Shown here in pieces: positions 26,976 through 40,426 of a DNA stretch of 64,000 nt. Each line of letters opens with the position of its first letter. The first letter of the stretch is position 1. The stretch comes from Scytalidium lignicola (lineage: Eukaryota; Ascomycota; Leotiomycetes): assembly GCA_002812745.2 (NCBI GenBank), contig NCSJ02000010.1:236182-300181 (forward strand). The letters are read 5' to 3'. A program made the translations under genes and the position numbers. Below the pieces are notes generated by a model. The model was not told where the DNA came from. It did not search any database and saw only the letters and a program-made list of their open reading frames with translations.

Positions 26976-28151
26976 ATGGACTTCCGAATCCCACCACCCA
27001 CAATCGAGGCTGATCCACATGTCACGGCTCAGTTTGCAAGTGACAGGGAGGCTGCACAAAAAGCTAGAGAAGAGATCTCCAACGAAAAGATTGCAGCTAC
27101 AGGTATCGAGCCTAGTGACACGGACTTAATTACGTCTTGGTATGGTCTCCATGCATTTGTTAATAACGAAATTATTCCGCTACCTAAAACCTACAAATAT
27201 CTTCCAGCACTTCTAAAGAAGCCGAATATGATAGCGGTGCTTGCCCAAGCTCCAGAACTGCTCATGGATATTACTAAATATCTCGATGTTAAATCAATGG
27301 CCCAAATCTATTCAGTTTCGAGAGACTTTCATGAGATTATCAACGGCCATCTCTCGCATGTTATGACGACTTGTGCACAAATGCAAGCACCTGAATCCGC
27401 CAATATCTTTTCATTCACACTCTATGAACCCCTTTGTGTCATCGATCCGGCAGGCAGAAACGACCCACGCACATCTGGCAAAATTCGAAAAGCTCCTAGC
27501 CTCCGCTGGCTGCAAATGGTTATCCACCGTGAGAAAACTGTGCGAGATATTTTGGCTTGCCTCGCTCGTCAAGGTCATCGTATGCCGAAGGGTATGACTT
27601 TGTCTTTGAAAAAGATGTGGCTAGTGATGGACATTTCCACCACTATCAGAAGGGTCCAGCTCATGCGCAGCCAGGCATTTTTTACCAATGAAGATCTTTA
27701 CAATATCCAACTATTCATAGTGAAGCTTGATATGAGGTTCAACGATCCTATTGAAGGACCAGGCAGTGAGCTATTACGGAAGTTGATGCTTGGCCAGCGA
27801 GGTTTGACTCCATTGTGCAGGCTGCTGAAACGAACAGCCTTCACAAGCTCAGTTGATATTATACAAGCAGCAGTTCGCTATGCCTGTGAAGTCAGACCAC
27901 AGGATAGGAACCTCTCAATATTAGGTATTCCTCCTGCAGAAATTGGAATTGGGCATTTAGAGAGTTGGGGTGCAGGCAGGATTCATCTAATGCGTCCAGA
28001 TGAACTTGTTGTTGAAGAATCTGTTAGGAGAAGACTAAACTTCAAGGATCATATTCTTCCTATGATGCTATGGGGATATGTCGATCCTATTACGGGACAG
28101 AACATCCAGGTCACAGACGAAGATATGTACATGTCGGATGAAGAGAATTAG
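26976..28151 (+). CDS. F-box-like domain protein, single exon
   Basis: An uninterrupted 391-aa frame. The segment near residues 97-131 (PELLMDITKYLDVKSMAQIY and the following SVSRDFHEIINGH) looks like a short F-box, which in fungi usually links a substrate to an SCF ubiquitin ligase through Skp1. The rest is helical with no repeats or catalytic motifs that I recognise. The C-terminus is acidic (TDEDMYMSDEEN). The start has MDFRIPPP after ATC and no upstream in-frame ATG. The substrate is unknown. An alternative is a fungal-specific protein with only weak resemblance to an F-box. Confidence 0.7.
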   Translation: MDFRIPPPTIEADPHVTAQFASDREAAQKAREEISNEKIAATGIEPSDTDLITSWYGLHAFVNNEIIPLPKTYKYLPALLKKPNMIAVLAQAPELLMDITKYLDVKSMAQIYSVSRDFHEIINGHLSHVMTTCAQMQAPESANIFSFTLYEPLCVIDPAGRNDPRTSGKIRKAPSLRWLQMVIHREKTVRDILACLARQGHRMPKGMTLSLKKMWLVMDISTTIRRVQLMRSQAFFTNEDLYNIQLFIVKLDMRFNDPIEGPGSELLRKLMLGQRGLTPLCRLLKRTAFTSSVDIIQAAVRYACEVRPQDRNLSILGIPPAEIGIGHLESWGAGRIHLMRPDELVVEESVRRRLNFKDHILPMMLWGYVDPITGQNIQVTDEDMYMSDEEN

Positions 28152-29942
28152 TTGTAGATGGCTGTCCCCAATGGACCTAAGACAATCCGAAAGGGAGATT
28201 AGGTAGTGCTGTTGGCTGCTATAACTAGATAGATGGCATGAAGACTAGAATACCTCTCCTAGGGAATCTCCTTAAAGATACTTTACCACGTGATAAATTT
28301 CGGTTACTACTAAATTTTGACAGCGTAAATCTCAGCACGGGATGGTCTGTGCAATCGGTATTACGGTCTCTCCCTCCACAATCGAACTCACTTCGGAATC
28401 TATCAAGATGAGGATAAAAGCAAGATGGATCACGCAAGATATCAGGCATCACCAGGGCTTTCATATGGTATGAATTTCGAGGAAAGTGACGAAATGCGAA
28501 GCACAGATCGCATGTTGTTTGTGGTACAAGTGTCGATCAGTCAAATATTGCTTTTGGGGATCGTTCCCAGGATTCATTATCAACTTGAGGACAAGCCCTA
28601 GGGCATATCGCATCCATCTACAACATGACTTGAAGATATAACCAGCGGTATTATGCGTGGGGAGTTTGGTATCTGCTATGAGGTTGCCGCGAACATCTTG
28701 CCTGCTCTCTCAACGACCAGGTTTTAGGTTTTTACAGCACTTAGGTCGTCAAGAGACCCTCCACGGGCATATCGGAACTTCTATATACAGTGCTTACAGT
28801 GTCCTGTTATCCTATGCTGCGAGGCGGAAGGATAAGCTCTAAGTATCCTGAAACAATTGCACCATTACTGTTCCAAGGCTTTCGAAGTAATGTTGTCAAG
28901 TACGAAACGATCGCGATATCAATACGATCGGCAGAGTGGCAATATATCTTGATCTACTTGGAGATTAGGCGGAAAGGTTCAGTCATCCAACTACGCGCAA
29001 AGGAAGCTCGTTCCTAAGTTAAAACACGCATTCCCCGGAATTATAACCTGGCATACTCTCATGGTTTCAAACCAAATACTACCATCGCACTTTGAATACG
29101 AACAGCATTTACCTCCTCCATCAATGGATTTCGAGCGTCGCAGATTAGACTCCTCCCTCAAGCTGAAATATGCTGGAGTAACCAGGAAATCTCGGCGCCT
29201 GGGCTTCTACGAATCATACGCCTAATGGACTCTGCACTACTAATGTCCCCTCAAATCTAGTCACCAAAGCTAAAAGTGATCTGAAATATTGGGTCACAAC
29301 ATCACAATACATCTTGTCAAGACATACTCAATTCATCCCGAAGTGGGACGCAGAAAAAATGTCAGAATTGCTTCTTGGACTTTAGAGCAGGATCAGAGTT
29401 CATTACAAGTACTTTGGGAGGAACATGGTGGATGTGGCGGAATGGGCAAGCTCTTGGAGACCATTGACAGCTGTCCAAGGTTGTGTCTTGACGGAGATAT
29501 TGGATGGGTGGTTGATATCGCATGGAGGCCATGATGTATTGTGTGCCTTCTTGCTTGACTTGCCTGTGCTCTCTTGCACCCGTAGATTACTTGACTTCTT
29601 CTGTGTGATTTCCACTTGTACGTTTTGTGCCGCTAAAAAAGCGGCAAGTTGGGAGGGGAGTCGCGATACAAAGTACTGGCCCGCACAAAGAGACGGGGGT
29701 GTCTATATCACGACATGAATCCCAATTTTCCTCACGGTAAGTTCACTCTTACCAAGAGGTAAATTTCTCGTTCTCTTTTCTTTTCAACCTTCAACCTTCA
29801 ACCTTCAACCTTCCGAAACTATTATCACGTTTATCGCTGGGTTGATATTCACGAAAGCCTCAGCATGCCAAGCATTGGTGGAGATCTCGCTAAACCTAAA
29901 CAAGCGCCACCTTAGTTTTGCTCTCTACCGGACGTTACTACG
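28152..29942. other. Intergenic region
   Basis: 1.8 kb without a recognised gene. Short frames on both strands look random. It ends in the leader of the CTK1 gene with a 7-base tandem repeat (see separate entry). Confidence 0.45.
29783..29813 (+). repeat. 7-bp tandem repeat TTCAACC, about four copies
   Basis: TTCAACC is repeated head to tail upstream of the CTK1 start, probably in its leader or core promoter. Confidence 0.7.
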
Positions 29943-32900
29943 ATGCTTCCTCCACCAGGACTAGATGGCCATGTCGCAATGAAAGACAGTTGGAGCCACG
30001 GCGACGACCGCAGAGAACGAGGAAGAGTTGATCGAGGAGTGACTCGTTCCAGAAGATCGCGATCCCCTCCTTCTCGCCGTCACGAGAGCGATAGGGAAGA
30101 CAAGCAAACTGATCGCGGAGTCGGCAAGTCGAGGGCCACCTCGAGGCACATTGACCGACCACGAGATTACAGCCCAGATCACCGCCGGAGAGTATCTCGA
30201 TCGCCAGCAAGGGACTCTCGGGAAGAAGTTAGAGAGCGAAATCGTGGTAGGGAGTTGTTGGACACGCGAGGCTCGGACAAACATAGACGTGATACCCATC
30301 ATTCAAGCTCATTAGCAAAGCGGCGGAAGAGTCGGAGCCCCTCACCAATCCGAAGCCACCATAAAAGACGATTGGATTCTCGTAGTCCATCTCGCGCTGA
30401 AGCGGATTCGAGATCTGTGCTGCGCGAAGACAAAAGACGGCGCTCGGTTTCCCCAAGCCCCTCTCGCAAGCGATCCCCCGAACGAAGGATATCTGAGATA
30501 CGTGAGGGCAAAAGTAGGACACGTCGCGAGTCTGGTGTTTCGGATCGCAGAGGACGATCCCCGTCCCCAAGACGTGAGAAGTACCATTCTTCTCGTGAGA
30601 CATCGCATCGACATCACCATCACACGACTTCTAAGTACAACCGTTCTCCCTTACATAGCCCAGAACGGTCAACTAGAACACGGAGATCCAGCGTCGATCG
30701 GCCGAGAGACAAAGAACGTAAAAGGTCTGTTTCTATTTCTTCGAGACGTAGATCTCCCGAAATTGACAGATACGAACCCTTGAATCGCTCTCGACAATCT
30801 TCACCACGTCGGCATAGAGATCGAAAACCATCACGGGGATCTTCATTAGAGCGTGAGAAATCAGACCGTCGTTATCGAGACGAATATCGCCCTGATTCTC
30901 ATCATTCTCATCACAAGACAAGTAAGCAGTCAACTACTTCTAGAGATAATAGTGCGGAAGCGACATCACCCAAGATGGACAGCAGAGGCTATTATCATGG
31001 CCAACCAGGCTACAATCCTAACCCCCAAATGCAAGCCGCCTTTCCACTCAAGCCGCAATACAGTCAAGGTCCACCAATGGACCCTCGCCAATACTCGCAA
31101 TCACCTCAGCATATAACACCCATTTCATCACACCAAGGCTCTCCACAAGCTCATTCTCCGTATTCTGCCGGTAGGGGGGGTTGGAGTGGTCAACCTCAAC
31201 ATCAATACTCCCCACAGCCGTAAGTTAGCCAATGATTTTTTATACATTTCTCTCTTCAGGGGCTAACATGTGAATTAAGGCAATATCCCCAGAATTACCC
31301 CCAACCTAACTACTCAACTCAAAGTGGCCCACAAACACCTTATTATCCGAATCAACCCCCGGCGGCACCATACCAAGCCCCTCCTTCTGGTCCTATGCAC
31401 CAGCCATATCCTCAAAGCAACTTCCGAGGTAATCAACGGGGGTATAGAGGAAATCATTTCAACGCTTCTGTTAGTCGTGGGGCTCACCGGGGTAACCGGG
31501 GCGGTCATTTTCAAAACTTGCATTGGAACTCTGGTTTAAATGCAGGCGGAGCTGGTCGTGGGCAACATCCCCATTCGGGAAATGTCACTCCCCAACATGT
31601 ATTATCGCCACCACATCCCTTCCAACCTCAGTCAGCACATCAACAAACAAACTCAGTTCAGCCTCCTGCTGAAGAAGAAGAAGAAGAAGAAGAAGATAGT
31701 GAGGATCTCTTTAGACCATCAAAAGAGCTTCAAGTTGAGGATACTAGTCAGAAGAAGGACGAAGAAAAGATGCCACCTCCCAGCAGGCCACCACCTACAG
31801 GACCACAAAGTCAACAGAACTCGTCCAAGTTTAGCTTTGCCTTTAAAGCCTCCTCGAAGGCTACACCAACACCCCCTAGACCAGAAATATCTCAGAAACT
31901 CAATGCTGCCCCAGTACGCAAAGATGTCCAAGCTAGCCCCGACCGCTCCCGACCACTTTCCTCTGCACGTGCAGCTCCCACTGAGCCAGCATCTGCAAGA
32001 TCAAAGCCCAATTTCGAAGAACCTCCTGCACCGGCGACTCGAAAGGTAAAGCAGATCAGGAAAAGACCTAAGCCTCGGCCAATACTTCCACTAGAGTTTA
32101 AGTCATCCGATTCGGTGTACTTCCGCAAACCTGGAAACGAATCGGTGGTTGGCTCTGGAACATATGGGAAAGTTTTCAAAGCTATACATGTTTACACAAA
32201 AAACCTTGTTGCTTTGAAGAAGATCCGCATGGAAGGCGAGAGAGATGGATTCCCAGTTACTGCTGTGCGCGAGATCAAGCTTCTCCAGTCCTTGAAGCAT
32301 TCAAATATTGTGAATTTGCAGGAAGTCATGGTAGAAAAGAACGACTGCTTCATGGTGTTCGAATACTTGTCTCATGATCTTACGGGACTTTTGAATCACC
32401 CGACTTTCAAGCTGGAGCCATCGCATAAAAAGCACCTAGCGAGGCAGCTTTTCGAGGGCCTGGCTTACCTCCACCGTCGTGGAGTACTCCATCGAGATAT
32501 CAAAGCAGCAAACATCTTAGTGAGCAATGAAGGTCAATTAAAGATTGCAGACTTTGGTCTCGCTAGGTTTTACTCTAAACATAAGCAATTAGACTACACA
32601 AACCGAGTCATTACTATTTGGTATCGTTCTCCGGAGTTACTCCTTGGAGAGACTCAGTACGGTCCTGCAGTGGATATTTGGAGCGCTGCATGTGTGCTAG
32701 TCGAAATATTCACCCGGCATGCCATTTTTCCTGGTGATGGTGGTGAAATCAGTCAGCTTGAGAAGATATATGCAATCCTTGGGACTCCAAATAAGGTCGA
32801 TTGGCCAGGGCTAGTTGAAATGCAATGGTTTGAGCTCTTGCGCCCTACAGCTAAGCGACCGAATGTTTTTGCGGAAAAGTATAAAGACCGCGTTACTCCA

Positions 32901-33321
32901 GCTGCGTTCGAGCTCTTAGAGGCCATGTTTCAATACGATCCTGCTAAACGCCCTTCAGCTTCAGACGTTCTAGAGCATCCATACTTCACTACGGAGGAAC
33001 CGTTACCCAAACAAGCTATAGAGTAAGTTGCAGGTCTCTATTTGTATTTCATTTTGCTAATGACCAATTAGACTTCAAGCATTGGAAGGCGATTGGCACG
33101 AGTTCGAATCTAAAGCGTTACGTAAAGAAAATGAACGCAAGGACAAAGAGGCTCGCAAACAAGCGCAGAGAGAAGCGGCTGCTAAGGATAAGGAGAAAGA
33201 AAGAGAGAGGAAGAGAGCAGTTGATGGCGACCCGTCAGAAGATCGCAACGCGAAACGAGTACAGGTGGAAGCATCTAAAACCTCGACCTCTAAGCTGGCA
33301 GCTGGACCCGAGCCAGAATGA
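29943..33321 (+). CDS. CTK1: CTD kinase catalytic subunit, CDK12/Ctk1 type
   Basis: Three exons, 29943..31219, 31280..33022 and 33072..33321, 1089 aa. The first ~700 residues are disordered: an Arg/Ser-rich part, then Pro/Gln-rich, then an acidic run of glutamates from a GAA repeat near 31670. The kinase domain covers about residues 705-1000: P-loop GSGTYGKVFK, VALKKI lysine, cyclin-binding helix PVTAVRE (PITAIRE-like), HRDIKAANIL, DFGLA and TIWYRSPELLLG. This matches CDK9/12 kinases that phosphorylate RNA polymerase II CTD Ser2. The RS-rich N-terminus and length point to Ctk1 rather than Bur1. A lysine/arginine-rich C-terminal helix follows. It is convergent with MCM5. Confidence 0.88.
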
Positions 33322-33796
33322 CCTGCTGTTCAGTTTTGTAGGACTAATTTTCTGGAGTTATTTGGAGGCTTGCTTATATCGGAACCATCGCATAAACAGG
33401 AGCAAAAAGGAGTTTTAACACTTGGCGAAGGGAATTTCCCAGTACTGGATATTATTGAGCGACAATTGATAAAAACTATTGGCAATGTGGTAGCCCTTTT
33501 TTGGCGGATTCTCTGATGAGGAAACCTGATGTGCGGTTAATAGCTTGGCAGCGCATATGTAAGATAAAAGTATAACCGTCGGTCATTGAAAAATAGGGAA
33601 ACAAAATATTAACTCATTTGAGGAATTTTAATGATGATGCAGTTGAATTTCATCCCTTGTCATTATATCTACCTCTATCATGAGTAATCCCAATAGACCC
33701 TCATCCCTAGAGAATCCCCCGAGTTATACCCGTCATAATATCTCGACTCCAGACGCCAAAGACATTTGTACCTCTCTAAGACGTAGTGGAACTTCC
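33322..33796. other. Convergent intergenic spacer
   Basis: 3' flanks of CTK1 and MCM5. No gene is recognised. Confidence 0.5.
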
Positions 33797-36108
33797 TCAT
33801 GCTCCACTCCGGTAAACCTGGCTACCTTGCCCACGAATTGCGATCGTGTCTCTCCTCTGGAGAATAACTAGCGCCCTATTCAAACTCTGCTCACTATATC
33901 CCCTGCCTTCAACCATCTCCCTTCTTAGAGTTGCAAGACTTGTGCTCCAACCAATGGGTAAGCGCTTCTTCAGTTCTTCTTCCAGCTTCGAAGTCTCTTC
34001 ATTCAACTCCTTACTACCCTCACCACTCCCCATATTAACAGCATCCATTGTACTAGCTAAAAATAGCCGGATAGCTTCATCAACATGTTGTTCTGTGGCG
34101 ATGGGGGAGAGAGAGAGTTTTGCAAGAGACTCCGTAATACGGACAATAGCTTCTAACTGCCTGACTGTAATTGGGATCGAGGAGCGAGCGTTAGCCTCTC
34201 GTTCGGCAGCTTGGACCTGCTTCCGGATGGAGACAAAGTGCGAAGACAGCATTTCAGCGGCTTCGGCGCTGAGTCTTGGGGCACATCTCCTATTCACGGT
34301 TAGAATAAATTCTCGACAAAGAAAAAGTCACTCACGCTTTACAATAACTGATATATCGCTTCATCTTGTCTACTGGAATCTCAGATTCTACTTGCTCTTC
34401 CATGCCTCGGCCTCCCATATGAATGCCCATCACGTGTTTCGCTACTCTCTCATCACGACCACGCTCATGGCTGTCCTTCACGATGAAGATCATATCAAAA
34501 CGAGAGAGAATGGTTGTCTGGAAATCAATATTTTCTCCAGGTGTCTTAAGATCGTCGTACCGGCCAAAGATAGGATTAGCCGCCGCTAACACTGAGGTTC
34601 TAGCGTTCAAAATTGTCGTAATGCCTGCTTTCGCAATAGAGATGGTCTGCTGTTCCATTGCTTCATGGATTGCCACCCGGTCTTCATCTCGCATTTTGTC
34701 GAATTCATCAATACATACGACACCTCCATCTGCTAACACCATTGCACCGCCTTCCAGGTAGAACTCTCTGGTGCTGTGATCTCGTTGTACAGAGGCTGTC
34801 AGACCAGCAGCAGAAGAACCTTTACCGGAGGTGTAGATGGCAATAGGGGCAACTTTCTCAACGAACTTCAGGAGCTGGGACTTCGCAGTACCAGGATCAC
34901 CTAAAAGGAGCACGTTGATATCTCCACGTAATCTCATTCCATCAGGCAGAATCTTCTTCGAACCACCCAGCAGGAGGCAAGCAATAGCTTTCTTGATGTC
35001 TGCATTGCCATAAATAGACGGTGCTATACAATTTGCAAATGTCGTATATAAGTCTGGTCTCCTACTCATCTCTAAGAACTCCTGCTCCTCTTCCTCCGAA
35101 AATATAACATTTCCTTTGGCTGTATGATCAACGTCACTATGAATGCCGACTGCCCTGAGGTATGGAGTCCTGATGGCGACTGCAGAGGTAGTTGAGGCTC
35201 CTTTAGACTGCTTGTTCTGATAAATTGAAAATATTCCTGTAACTACACATCTGGTTCCAGGAACTACACGATTTGCCAGATATCGATCGGTTGATATCAG
35301 TACGTGCCTAGGTAATTCACCAACCGGCACTTGGTCGGGTGCTTCCTGCAACTTGATGATCTGCTGGTCGACAAATTGGCAGTCTTCATGAACCACAACA
35401 TAGGGATCCATTGGACAAGGAGCATCCCCAGGCATCTTATTCTTATTGTCGCAAATTCGGGGAAGAGAGACACCTGCAAATCCACCCTGAACTGATAACA
35501 CCTTTGTTGTCCGACAATTACGGCATTGGATATGAAGAGCTGTTGCTTTTGAGGATGTGACAGACGCTCCGATAACAATTCCCGGAACTCTTACGAGTCG
35601 AGATATGGTCACAGCGTCTAAGTTTCGGATAGAAGTCTCCTGAGCCGAAGAATGTAACAGAAGTTGATGTTCGGGCATCACCATATCCCTCACGGATGGA
35701 AAGACTATGTGATGGCTACAGTTCTTCAATGCAACTTCGAACTGCGAAATATTAGTGTCTATAGAGGACAAAAGGGCCGAGTAGACCTACCATAGGAATA
35801 ATCTCTGCCGGTTCTGTGACTAGTCGATGTGCGAGTTCCTCATTGAACGAGATGAGATGTCCAATATCGACATCGCAATAATATTGTTTAAGAAGCACAT
35901 TTTCGCGGATTTGGTCTCTTTGGAAGCTGTTAGTCACATCCTAAGCACTCAGTAGGGAGTCTTCCACTCGCCTATAAATGAAGATATTATCTAGACGAAA
36001 CTGAAGGATAAATTGCTCCAGCTGTCTCTGGATTTGTGTGCGGGTATCCTCACTGGCATCCCATTGCGAAGGGAAGACAGGGACGGAGTATACAGACTGG
36101 CTATCCAT
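33797..36108 (-). CDS. MCM5: DNA replication licensing helicase subunit MCM5
   Basis: Four exons, complement(33797..34289, 34336..35741, 35791..35917, 35972..36108), 720 aa, the expected length. MCM5 is one of the six MCM2-7 helicase subunits. The N-domain zinc ribbon has CRNCR and two later cysteines (RICDNKN, DAPCPMD). The AAA+ core has Walker [10 protein letters not shown], Walker [11 protein letters not shown] and the arginine finger LSRFDMIF. The C-terminus has the winged-helix part. The first intron uses a GC donor (AG|GCGAGT) and an AAAG acceptor, giving [11 protein letters not shown], which fits the family exactly. MDSQSVYS was taken as start; an in-frame ATG at 36216 would add 36 residues. 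Divergent from VPS54. Confidence 0.95.
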
Positions 36109-36681
36109 TGTTGCTCTATTCTTGACGGTGAAGTGGGTTGATAATGGAGAATCAAACAGCAAGATTAAAGTCGCGAACGTTGGGTCGACGCGTTTTCTCA
36201 GGGGAGCGAGATGCACGCGACGCGACGGACGGGCTAAAGTGGTTGCATTAAACCCCTGTTGAGCCTCGAATTAGAGGCCATAGTAACGGGCCAATTAAGA
36301 TACAGGGACAGACAACGTAACCCAAAGGCTGATCGAAGCCGTGATACTATCAACATTTGCGATTAGAATGACCATGACATTTCCCCAATTATATGACGAC
36401 TTCAAGTTTATAGAACAGAGATCTAACTCCCAATGTGATGCTTGCCAGCAATGATACCCCGATAGTAAACCGCACCTGTCGACCATTGTTGACAAGCTTG
36501 GAAAGGCCTCGTGGCCGTTGTCACCGGAGACGACTTTGCGCATCGTGTCGGCATCCCGAGAGCGCCAGTTACGAGGGGTTAGCTTGTGGGCAGAGTTGCA
36601 GTGGATGATTATATACACCAGATATCAGACCGGTGTATTCCTAATTCATTGGAATAAATACTTGAAACTTGCTCCGCAAGC
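36109..36681. promoter_or_regulatory. Shared divergent promoter of MCM5 and VPS54
   Basis: 573 bases between the divergent starts, with no other gene. GACGCG/CGCGACGCG-like sequences at 36189-36224 resemble the MCB (ACGCG) sites of G1/S-regulated replication genes; whether they are used is inference. Confidence 0.45.
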
Positions 36682-39600
36682 ATGGCGTCGCCGAGGATGT
36701 CTGTAGAAAGCTCTCCAGGATCGCCATCATCTCGAAACGAATATCCTTTCCCTAGGTCAGTCTCTCGATCATAATCCTCTATGGGCACCCATAAAAGGCT
36801 AACTACTGGAAGGACGGCTTCTGTCAGCAGATATGGTCTCCGGCGTGGCTCTACGGCTAGCTCGATACAATCTATCGGAGGAGCCTTAGATACTGCCACA
36901 CATTGGAGTGATTTAAGTGAAGCTAGCCAGAATGGTAAGTCTCACCAAAAATAATATTATTCAGCCCAGTTGAACCTCCCTAATCACATTCAGCTATCTC
37001 TACACTTCTACAACCACCTATAGTTCGAACAGGCCTTATTCCATATACGTCCGCGCCGACATCTAGTGCACATAAGCCGCCAACTGCTCGCGACATCCCT
37101 CCCGTCACTCTCACAAATCTAAATCAGGTCGACCCCTCTGAGTTCAAGCCGTATCTTTCCCAGGTCGGTGCACTCTATGACTCGTTACAAAGGGCAAAGG
37201 AACATGAGGATGATGGCGGGACACAACTCTTTCGAAGGATTAGCAAAGTTGATGAATTTTCAGATCTTGTAGAGCCCATTTTATCTCCAAGAAAAGCCCC
37301 TGGCCTCTCAAGGCAAGCTTCATTAGTCTCTTTGGCCTCATCAATTGAAACCCCTGCACCACGGAAGAGATCTAGTGTGGGGCACGGAAGGCGAGCTGCA
37401 CACACTCCCACTCCACTATCGACAATACCAAATGTATATTTTGATGAAGATTTTCATCTTGAAAACCCTCGGACCTTTGACGTTGTGAGTGAACGTTCGG
37501 AAGTTATCCGCCCTTCTCCTGGGACAACAGATGACCACAAAACCGGAAATGGCGCATCAGTTGGCCCAAGGAAGGCTCTGGCTACTAACGCCATCCTTCA
37601 GGAGAAGCTCTCATGGTACATGGATACGATCGAAATCCATCTTATAGCATCGATATCGACGGCATCTTCCTCTTTCTTTGCTGCTCTTGGCTCCTTACGT
37701 GAGCTTCATTCGGAAGCTGCAAACTCTGTAGCCCAGATAAAAGCATTAAGAAAGGAGCTGCAACAATTAGATAAAGAAGTAGCCGTTGGTGGGTTAAATA
37801 TCGTCAACAAACGACGGAGGATGGAAAACATAAAGCAGTTAAGTTATGCTGTTCAACAATTGAAGCAAATAGTTCAAAATATTGCAGCCTGCGAAAAACT
37901 AGTGGATAATGGTGAGGTAGAGAAAGCGTTGGATGCGATTGATACTTTGGAGAGCTTGATTGCAGGAGATGAACATGGCCAAAACGCTGAGCAAAGCAAG
38001 TCCAACATCAGACTTCGTGATCTGAGAGGGGCAACTGCATTGCAAGGGGTGTCAAACGACATGGATACATTACGATATCGCATTGGGAGAGAATATGAAA
38101 CCAGGTTTTTGAATGCTCTCATTGACGATCTTAAGCATCATATCACATTCGTATCGACTTCCGAGATTCTGCAACGCTGGACCAGCGCTTCGCAAAGAAC
38201 GCGTGGAAGTCACAACCGTGACAAGTCCGTGTATCCTAGCTATTTAACTTTGTCTGAGGAATTCAGGTCCACCCTCTCCTCTAACCTGAAAGGTTTGCAA
38301 AGAGCCAAATATACATCGCGTGCAACAGCAGCTTATAGAGAGGCTGTGCTGCGTGAGGTCAGAAATATTATTCGACGGCCGTTACCAAGCTCAAACGAAG
38401 ATGATGCAGACTCGATGATGTCTGCATCTACAGTCGGGGGAGGGAGACAGTTGACCCAGCAGGAAAAGTCAAGTATACTGGCTCGGAATTTGCGTGCACT
38501 GGATCCAGAGGATGCAGAAGAGTTACTGAAAAAGACTTATATTGGTGTAGGGGAGACCTTAAGGAGATTAGGTACCCAAGTAAAACAGTTACTGGACGTT
38601 ACAAGTACGTTAAATATGGCGTCCACGGACGGACGCATTAATTCAGCGGCAGCGGGTAACGGCTCTGGCCAAGAAATACAGGAAGAGATGCATCAGGCCT
38701 TAGACATGTCTAATCTGCTTGGACAAGTAGTTGATATTGCACAAGATAAAATAGTCAAGGTGCTACGGGTACGGACTGAGCAAAGCGTTCACCTTTCGGT
38801 TGAGAGATTCCTGCGATATTTTACCTTGAATCTGCTCTTCGCCAACGAGTGCGAAGCTGTCTCGGGTCGAAGCGGCACAGCGCTGAAGAACGTGGTTAAT
38901 GGTCATATCAATGAATATGTCAAGCAATTCAGCGAATCAGAACGCCAGAAGTTAGCAACTGGCATGGAAGCTGATCCATGGAATGCTAAGGACTTCACCG
39001 ATTCCGACAAAGAACAGCTAACCCGGATTCTCTCAGCAAGTACCGAAGATGTTGAAGCATGGACCAAATCTAATATAGTCTGGCTTCCGAGTTCAGAATC
39101 AGAGAATACTTCTCCGACTCCTGTCCAAACTAATGGCGTCACAAAAGATAAAACCCGGTCTGCAATCATTGACTCTGAGTCCTTCATCTTACCAGCTTCT
39201 GCCATCCTCTGTCTCCATGGTCTATCAGAATTCTTACATCTGAACACCGGACTTCGAAGCATGACTGCAGAGATCGCAAGTTCAATCATCTCCTATCTCA
39301 CATTATTTAATTCTCGTTGTACCCAACTCATCCTCGGAGCTGGAGCAACTAGAAGTGCAGGCCTAAAGAACATTACAACAAAGCATCTCGCACTCGCCGC
39401 ACAAGCTGTAAGCTTCATCTCAACCCTGATCCCACATATAAGAGAATTCGTGAGACGAAACTCGGGGAACAGCACTACTGTAAGCTCTTTAATGGGAGAG
39501 TTCGATAAAGTGCGTAGAGCATATCAAGAACACCAGCAGAGTATCTATGACAAACTTGTAGATATAATGGCTGGTCGTGCAGCGGCCCATACCAAGTCTA

Positions 39601-40038
39601 TGAAAACTGTCAATTGGAACGAAGAGACTGCAGCGGTAAACCCATACATGGAGACTTTAACTAAGGAAGCCAGTACGCTGCATAGAGTTCTTAATAAACA
39701 TCTATCTGAGATGACAGTGCGGATGATTATGGAACCAGTTTTCAAGAATTATAAGGAGCAGTTGGGGAAGGCTTTCGGCGAGGTTGTGTTGGAAAGTGCT
39801 GAAGCTAAGACGAGGTAAGATATGTCTCTTCTCTCCCCTCCGATTCTTGTGCATTGAGGAGTAGGTACTAATCCCATATCTTAGAATGCTTCGCGACGTC
39901 GAATACTTCAAGACTCGCATCGGCAACATTGGCGGCGCAGGTGATGCCGGCGATTACCTTATCAGTATCGTGAAGGGGAAAGCCGTCCCTGAACCTACGG
40001 CTCCGGCTCCATCCAGCACAGAAGCCTCTACTAATTGA
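36682..40038 (+). CDS. VPS54: GARP complex subunit VPS54
   Basis: Four exons, 36682..36755, 36813..36934, 36994..39814 and 39885..40038, 1056 aa. VPS54 is a subunit of the GARP tether that receives endosome-derived vesicles at the trans-Golgi. After a disordered Ser/Pro-rich N-terminus, the conserved VPS54 N-region starts near LSWYMDTIEIHLIASIS and continues into a coiled coil (LRKELQQLDKEV). The C-terminal block with KLVDIMAGRAAAHTKSM, NPYMETLTKEASTLHRVLNK and, across the last junction, RMLRDVEYFKTRIG is typical of VPS54. All four splice phases agree. The last residues are Pro/Ala/Ser-rich. Alternative: another CATCHR tether, but the C-terminal motif makes VPS54 the best fit. Confidence 0.88.
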
Positions 40039-40426
40039 ACATGCAAAACTGATGCTGTGTCTGAGAGCGAACCCAAATCTGAGGAGTCGAAGCCCCCCAG
40101 ACACAAATAAAACCTGAGTAGGAAACAAAAAATATAGGAAGCAAGCATCTTTCATAATGGGAGTGAGACTTGGCGTAAGAGTGGCTAGAGGAAAAGCTCC
40201 AATTTAGGGACAAGGTCGATTAATCTTCTTGTAGATCTTCTTTTATCAGCTTGCGAACCAGATAGATGTAAAACTATATAATGGACATAAATTATGAATC
40301 ACGTTCCTGAGACTTTTAACTCGTCTAGGCTTGCGCCCCTCTATCATAATAATCTACGGTCTATCATCTATCATATAGATATACATCTTTAAACTCCCAC
40401 TTGCACCTGCAGGTGGGTAACTCTCA
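40039..40426. other. Convergent intergenic spacer
   Basis: 3' flanks of VPS54 and CutC. TATA/ATC-rich sequence near 40340-40390; no gene. Confidence 0.5.
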
